Source: JAUVXY01 sp964392345
GTDB lineage: Bacteria; Actinomycetota; Humimicrobiia; Humimicrobiales; Humimicrobiaceae
DNA length: 64,000 bases
Reading direction: 5' to 3'
Assembly: GCA_964392345.1 (NCBI GenBank)
Contig: CAYMPQ010000001.1
Coordinates: 1-64,000 of the forward strand
Below the pieces are notes generated by a model. It did no database searches. It was given only the letters and a program-made list of their open reading frames with translations, and had not been told where the DNA came from. Positions 60,363 to 64,000 of the stretch are shown piece by piece (the first letter of the stretch is position 1; each line of letters starts with the position of its first letter). The position numbers and the translations under genes are program-made.

Positions 60363-62462
60363 ATGAAAGGAAAAAGAATTAAAAAAGAAATAATAAATAA
60401 TAAAAAAAATAATAACCCCAGCGCTGCAAAGAGCAGCAAGAATCTAATTATTAAAAAAGAAGGTAAAAAAAGAACAAAATTTGGAAAATTACCAAAATAT
60501 GCAAGGATAATTATAATAACTGTTTTGTCGCTGGCTGTTGTTGTTGGTTTGTGCGCAGTTAGTCTTTTTATTTATATTGGATCAATCAATGACAGCATAA
60601 ATTCTATTACTACTTCTGAAATTGAAAATATCCTTGCTCCTGTAGAATCTCCAAAGGAGCCGGTAACTATCCTCATATTAGGGAGGGACAGCAGGGATAG
60701 TGAAAATGAAAAGGGCCGGGCCGATACTATTATGCTGATGTACCTGGATCCGCAGGAAGGAAGGGGTTCGCTTCTTTCCATACCAAGAGACACCTTTGTT
60801 GAAATTCCGGGATACGGAGAAGATAAAATAAATGCAGCTTATACCTATGGCGAAGAAGAGCTTATGATAAAAACCGTCTCTAATCTTTTAGAAGCGGAAA
60901 TAAATCATTATATCACTGTGGACTTTGAGGGATTTGTCAAACTGGTTGATGAGCTTGGCGGAGTGGATGTTGTCATTGAAAGGCCGCTTGTTGATCCAAA
61001 GAGCGGCGCTAATTTTTCTGCTGGTAATCACCACTTTACAGGTGAACAGGCGCTTTCTTATACAAGGAGCCGGTCTACAGAACTTGGTGACATAGGAAGG
61101 ATACAACGTCAGCAGTATCTTGTCAGCCAGCTTTTAGATCAAAAATTAAACATAAAGTACCTGTCTAAAATTTCGTATTATTTTAATATCCTTGTGGAAA
61201 ATACCAAGACAGATCTGGATACTTTGACAATAGCTCAATATGCGAAGGCAGTCCTGTCTTTTAATACAGATAGTTTTAAAACTGCCATTATACCATCCTG
61301 CCCTGACTGGACCAAGAATGGAACCATAAGTGTTCAAATACCTGATGTAGAAGAAGCAAGAGCAATGTGGCAAAGAATACTTAACGGGGAGCCGTCAAGC
61401 GAATACAGTGCTTCATATGGTGATGTTGATGATATTCCTGATAATATGGCTGAAGGTACAGAATATAATTTTAAAGTAATAGTAAAAAACACAGGAGTTC
61501 TTACATGGGACAAGGGTGGAGAAAACCTGGTTTACTTAAGCTATCACTGGATAGATTTTAAAAGTAAAGAAATGATTGTTTTTGATGGCTACAGAAGTGT
61601 TCTTCCCCAACAGCAGGTAAAGCCAGGGGAAAAAGTAATATTTGACATAAAAGTGAAGTCACCTCCCGAGGAGGGAGAGTATGTTCTGCAGATAGATCTG
61701 GTCCATGAGCGCATCACCTGGTTCTCTTATCAAGGTGTTCAGCCGCTTGAAAAGTATGTAAGTGTAAATATAGCTTATTCTGCAAAGTATGATGATTTTG
61801 GAACTACTCCCAATTATCTGGATCCGGGGCAGGAATTTGAATCAGAAGTTACAGTTAAAAATAGCGGGTTCCTGTTGTGGGAGCATAGCAAAAGACGTGG
61901 AAGAGTGAATTTGGGAACTCACTGGGTTAATAGAGACACAGGAGAGATTGTAGTGTGGGATGGAGGCAGAGGTTTGCTTGCAGGTGATGTCTCACACGAT
62001 GAGGAGTCTGTCGTAAACATGAAAATTAAGGCACCTGATAAACCGGGGAGATACACGCTTCAATATGATATGGTTCATGAAGGGGTCACGTGGTTTTCAG
62101 AAAAAGGAGTCATACCTTTAGAGATAGATATAAATGTTGGCGAGACTTTAGATAAGGGAGTAGTTAAAAGCACTTCAGTTAAGATATTTAATGGGAATGG
62201 GACCGGCGGATCTGCCCGTGAATTTGGAGAATATTTAAAGAGCTATGGTTTTAAAGTTTATTCTCTGGCAAACGCAGAAAGTTCTGATTTTGAAGAAAGC
62301 ATTATAATTTACAAGGAGAGCGAAAAAGAAAAAGCGCAGCAGTTGGCCCTTGTTCTTAGCAGTTACAGTACTGAAACGTACAGCAGCAAGTGGAGCTATT
62401 ACGGTACTTCTGCAGACTTGATTTTAATACTGGGTAAAGATTATAAAGAAAATATGCGCTAA
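60363..62462 (+). CDS. LytR-CpsA-Psr (LCP) protein with two inserted Ig-like repeats
   Basis: This 699-residue protein has a basic cytoplasmic N-terminus (1-45), a membrane anchor (about 48-73), and an LCP domain (about 100-310) with conserved arginine motifs RADTIMLMYLDP, LLSIPRDTFVEIPGYG and RSRSTELGDIGRIQRQQ. Two homologous repeats follow (about 362-470 and 483-592), each with a VIVKNTG or VTVKNSG strand, an aromatic YHW or THW pair and an ITWF or VTWF element. A LytR_C domain ends it (about 604-691, SVKIFNGNGTGGSAREFGEY). LCP enzymes attach glycopolymers to the cell wall. The repeats, similar to NBR1-type or NEW3-type Ig folds, are unusual at this place. Confidence 0.88.
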   Translation: MKGKRIKKEIINNKKNNNPSAAKSSKNLIIKKEGKKRTKFGKLPKYARIIIITVLSLAVVVGLCAVSLFIYIGSINDSINSITTSEIENILAPVESPKEPVTILILGRDSRDSENEKGRADTIMLMYLDPQEGRGSLLSIPRDTFVEIPGYGEDKINAAYTYGEEELMIKTVSNLLEAEINHYITVDFEGFVKLVDELGGVDVVIERPLVDPKSGANFSAGNHHFTGEQALSYTRSRSTELGDIGRIQRQQYLVSQLLDQKLNIKYLSKISYYFNILVENTKTDLDTLTIAQYAKAVLSFNTDSFKTAIIPSCPDWTKNGTISVQIPDVEEARAMWQRILNGEPSSEYSASYGDVDDIPDNMAEGTEYNFKVIVKNTGVLTWDKGGENLVYLSYHWIDFKSKEMIVFDGYRSVLPQQQVKPGEKVIFDIKVKSPPEEGEYVLQIDLVHERITWFSYQGVQPLEKYVSVNIAYSAKYDDFGTTPNYLDPGQEFESEVTVKNSGFLLWEHSKRRGRVNLGTHWVNRDTGEIVVWDGGRGLLAGDVSHDEESVVNMKIKAPDKPGRYTLQYDMVHEGVTWFSEKGVIPLEIDINVGETLDKGVVKSTSVKIFNGNGTGGSAREFGEYLKSYGFKVYSLANAESSDFEESIIIYKESEKEKAQQLALVLSSYSTETYSSKWSYYGTSADLILILGKDYKENMR

Positions 62463-62489
62463 ATTTGGACCATATGCTCTTCTAATCTA

Positions 62490-62504
62490 TGTTATAATAT
62501 TTTT
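62490..62504 (+). promoter_or_regulatory. extended -10 promoter for a leaderless FlaA1/CapD gene
   Basis: TGT followed by consensus TATAAT (62490-62498) forms an extended -10. The ATG starts seven bases after the end of the -10 box (62505), the expected transcription start. No Shine-Dalgarno exists in the 42 bases after the LCP stop. A TTGGAC at 62465-62470 is too far away (22 bases) to be its -35. Confidence 0.6.
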
Positions 62505-64000
62505 ATGGATAAAAGATATTCGTTTAAAATAATAAGGCAAGCTATATTTGATATACTCATAATTTTTTCTTCCTTTGTCATTTCCTTTTTTCTCAGGGGG
62601 CAACTTGACTTTGGTGGAGGCGGAGGGCTCTTCTCCCAGTATTATAACTTTATTGTATGGTATGTCACCGTCATAATCATAGTAAAAGTTCTGATGTTCT
62701 GGTTGTTTGGGATGTACAGGAGGGTTTGGAAATATGCGTCACTGAAAGATTTGACAGCTATAGTGGAAGCAGTTACCTTAAGCTCAATTATTGTAATAGC
62801 AATCTTTTATGCTACAAGCCATCCGATATCTGTGTTCGGAGTAAAGATAAATTTTTCTCTTCCTTATTTTCCAAGAAGCATTTTTGTAATTGATTATCTT
62901 CTTACCTTAATTTTGGTAATGGTATCCCGATTTTCTGAAAGATTTTTTAATGAACTTAAGTTTGGCAACCCGGATACCCGAAAGAAAAGAGTGCTTATTG
63001 TTGGTGCCGGGGATGCAGGAGAGATGATTGTCAGGGAAATGATAAGGCAGAGAAATAGTGAATATATGCCCATAGGCTTTTTAGATGATGATAAATTGAA
63101 ATTAAAGCAGCAGATACATGGAGTCAAAGTTTTGGACACAATACTGAATATGGAAAATGTTATTAAAAAATATTCAGTTGACGAGGTAATAATAGCAATG
63201 CCTTCTGCTTCAAGCAAAGCCAGAAAAGAAGTTGCTTTTAGAGCAAAGGAAGCCGGCGCTAACTGTAAAACACTCCCAAGCTTGTATGAGGTAATTGATG
63301 GGAAGGTCTATCTGTACCAGATAAGGGACATAGAAATAGAAGATATCCTGGGAAGAGAGCCTGTAAAGATAAAAATTCCTGAAGTAGCGTCGGAAATAAA
63401 AGATAAAGTAGTTTTAATAAGCGGCGCCGGCGGTTCTATTGGATCTGAAATATGCAGGCAAATATTAAGGTTTAGTCCGGGGAAAATAATACTGGTTGAT
63501 CATGCAGAAAATAACCTATTTTTAATAGAAGAAGAACTAACCAATAAACTTGCCTTTACAGAAGTAGTTCCAGTAGTTGCCGATATAAGGGACAGGGAAG
63601 CTATGAATGGGGTATTTGAAAATTACAGGCCATCTATTGTATTCCATGCTGCTGCATATAAGCATGTACCGCTGATGCAGTTAAACCCGGAAGCTGCTGT
63701 CAGAAACAATTATTTGGGCACTAAAATGCTGGCCAAATTTTCTATAGATTTTGGAGTAAGCAGATTTGTGATGCTGTCTACAGATAAAGCAGTACATCCT
63801 GAAAATATAATGGGGGTTTCAAAGTTACTTTCAGAAAAATACCTCCAGGCTTTATCAAAAGTAAAAAATACAAGGTTTATGATAGTAAGGTTTGGCAATG
63901 TTCTTGGAAGCCATGGAAGCGTGGTCCCTGTATTTAAAGAGCAAATTCGTTCCGGAGGCCCGCTAAGAGTTACTCATCCTGACATGAAAAGGTATTTTAT
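62505..64000 (+). CDS. FlaA1/CapD-type UDP-sugar dehydratase/epimerase, partial (right edge)
   Basis: The frame stays open to the window edge (about 498 codons), so the C-terminus is missing. An N-terminal membrane region of four helices (about residues 10-130) is followed by a first Rossmann domain (KRVLIVGAGDAGEMIVREM) and then the SDR domain with LISGAGGSIGSEICRQIL, IVFHAAAYKHVPLM and the active-site segment STDKAVHPENIMGVSKL. As is usual in this subfamily, methionine takes the place of the catalytic tyrosine. Such enzymes make UDP-4-keto-6-deoxy sugars such as QuiNAc4N and bacillosamine precursors. It begins a probable surface polysaccharide locus beyond the edge. Confidence 0.93.
   Translation, partial: MDKRYSFKIIRQAIFDILIIFSSFVISFFLRGQLDFGGGGGLFSQYYNFIVWYVTVIIIVKVLMFWLFGMYRRVWKYASLKDLTAIVEAVTLSSIIVIAIFYATSHPISVFGVKINFSLPYFPRSIFVIDYLLTLILVMVSRFSERFFNELKFGNPDTRKKRVLIVGAGDAGEMIVREMIRQRNSEYMPIGFLDDDKLKLKQQIHGVKVLDTILNMENVIKKYSVDEVIIAMPSASSKARKEVAFRAKEAGANCKTLPSLYEVIDGKVYLYQIRDIEIEDILGREPVKIKIPEVASEIKDKVVLISGAGGSIGSEICRQILRFSPGKIILVDHAENNLFLIEEELTNKLAFTEVVPVVADIRDREAMNGVFENYRPSIVFHAAAYKHVPLMQLNPEAAVRNNYLGTKMLAKFSIDFGVSRFVMLSTDKAVHPENIMGVSKLLSEKYLQALSKVKNTRFMIVRFGNVLGSHGSVVPVFKEQIRSGGPLRVTHPDMKRYF

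Noticed and set aside
1..64000. tRNA or rRNA genes, CRISPR array, prophage or insertion sequence
   Set aside because: None was recognised by eye; a covariance-model search for tRNAs would be needed to be certain of absence.

Overview
This is an AT-rich bacterial chromosome segment (mid-thirties % GC by eye) with strong AGGAGG-type ribosome binding sites. No rRNA, tRNA, CRISPR array, insertion sequence or phage gene was found. A tryptophan T-box riboswitch, LacI, ROK and SorC regulators, a LytR-CpsA-Psr protein, the order rho-rpmE-DUF1385-prfA-prmC, a V/A-type ATPase operon and at least one apparently leaderless gene suggest a Gram-positive-type lineage: an anaerobic Firmicutes relative or a deep-branching low-GC actinobacterial candidate lineage. 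The sequence alone does not decide between them.

Region 1 (1-7.8 kb) is accessory. It holds a ribbon-helix-helix/PIN toxin-antitoxin pair that shares a translationally coupled operon with a PfkB-type sugar kinase, a GatC-like PTS IIC membrane component without its partners, a gene remnant, an MFS transporter, and LacI and ROK regulators.

Region 2 (7.9-26.1 kb) is one long + strand carbohydrate catabolism cluster. It has an ABC importer (lipoprotein, two permeases, two different ATPases), a 74-residue membrane protein, three xylose-isomerase-like TIM-barrel proteins, a divergent XylA-like isomerase, two Gfo/Idh/MocA oxidoreductases, a mannose-6-phosphate-isomerase-like cupin, a zinc alcohol dehydrogenase and two FGGY kinases (one a clear xylulokinase). 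The set fits oxidation-isomerisation-phosphorylation of a rare sugar, cyclitol or glycoside entering metabolism near xylulose 5-phosphate. The substrate cannot be read from sequence and the pathway may be undescribed.

Region 3 (26.2-37.3 kb) begins with a SorC regulator whose stop codon directly abuts a 2-oxoacid dehydrogenase operon (E1 alpha, E1 beta, E2). LipB and E3 (dihydrolipoamide dehydrogenase) follow, then a HAD phosphatase, an orphan protein, an M23-like protein lacking a catalytic histidine, a nucleoside phosphorylase-like protein and a malate/lactate dehydrogenase-family enzyme.

Region 4 (37.4-50.2 kb) is housekeeping: HU, T-box-controlled trpB2, rho, rpmE, DUF1385, prfA, prmC, an ArsB/NhaD-type transporter, tsaC-rpiB-glyA on the opposite strand, and dCMP deaminase. 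Region 5 (50.2-58.8 kb) is a nine-gene V/A-ATPase operon (H-I-K-E-C-F-A-B-D) on the - strand, whose rotor subunit carries the sodium-binding residue set. Region 6 (59-64 kb) holds murA, an LCP protein with two inserted Ig-like repeats, and a FlaA1/CapD-type nucleotide-sugar enzyme cut by the window edge. The order rho...prfA-prmC-tsaC-rpiB-glyA-[ATP synthase]-murA is an old conserved neighbourhood in Gram-positive bacteria. Here a V/A-ATPase sits where the F-type operon normally lies, and two blocks are on the opposite strand.
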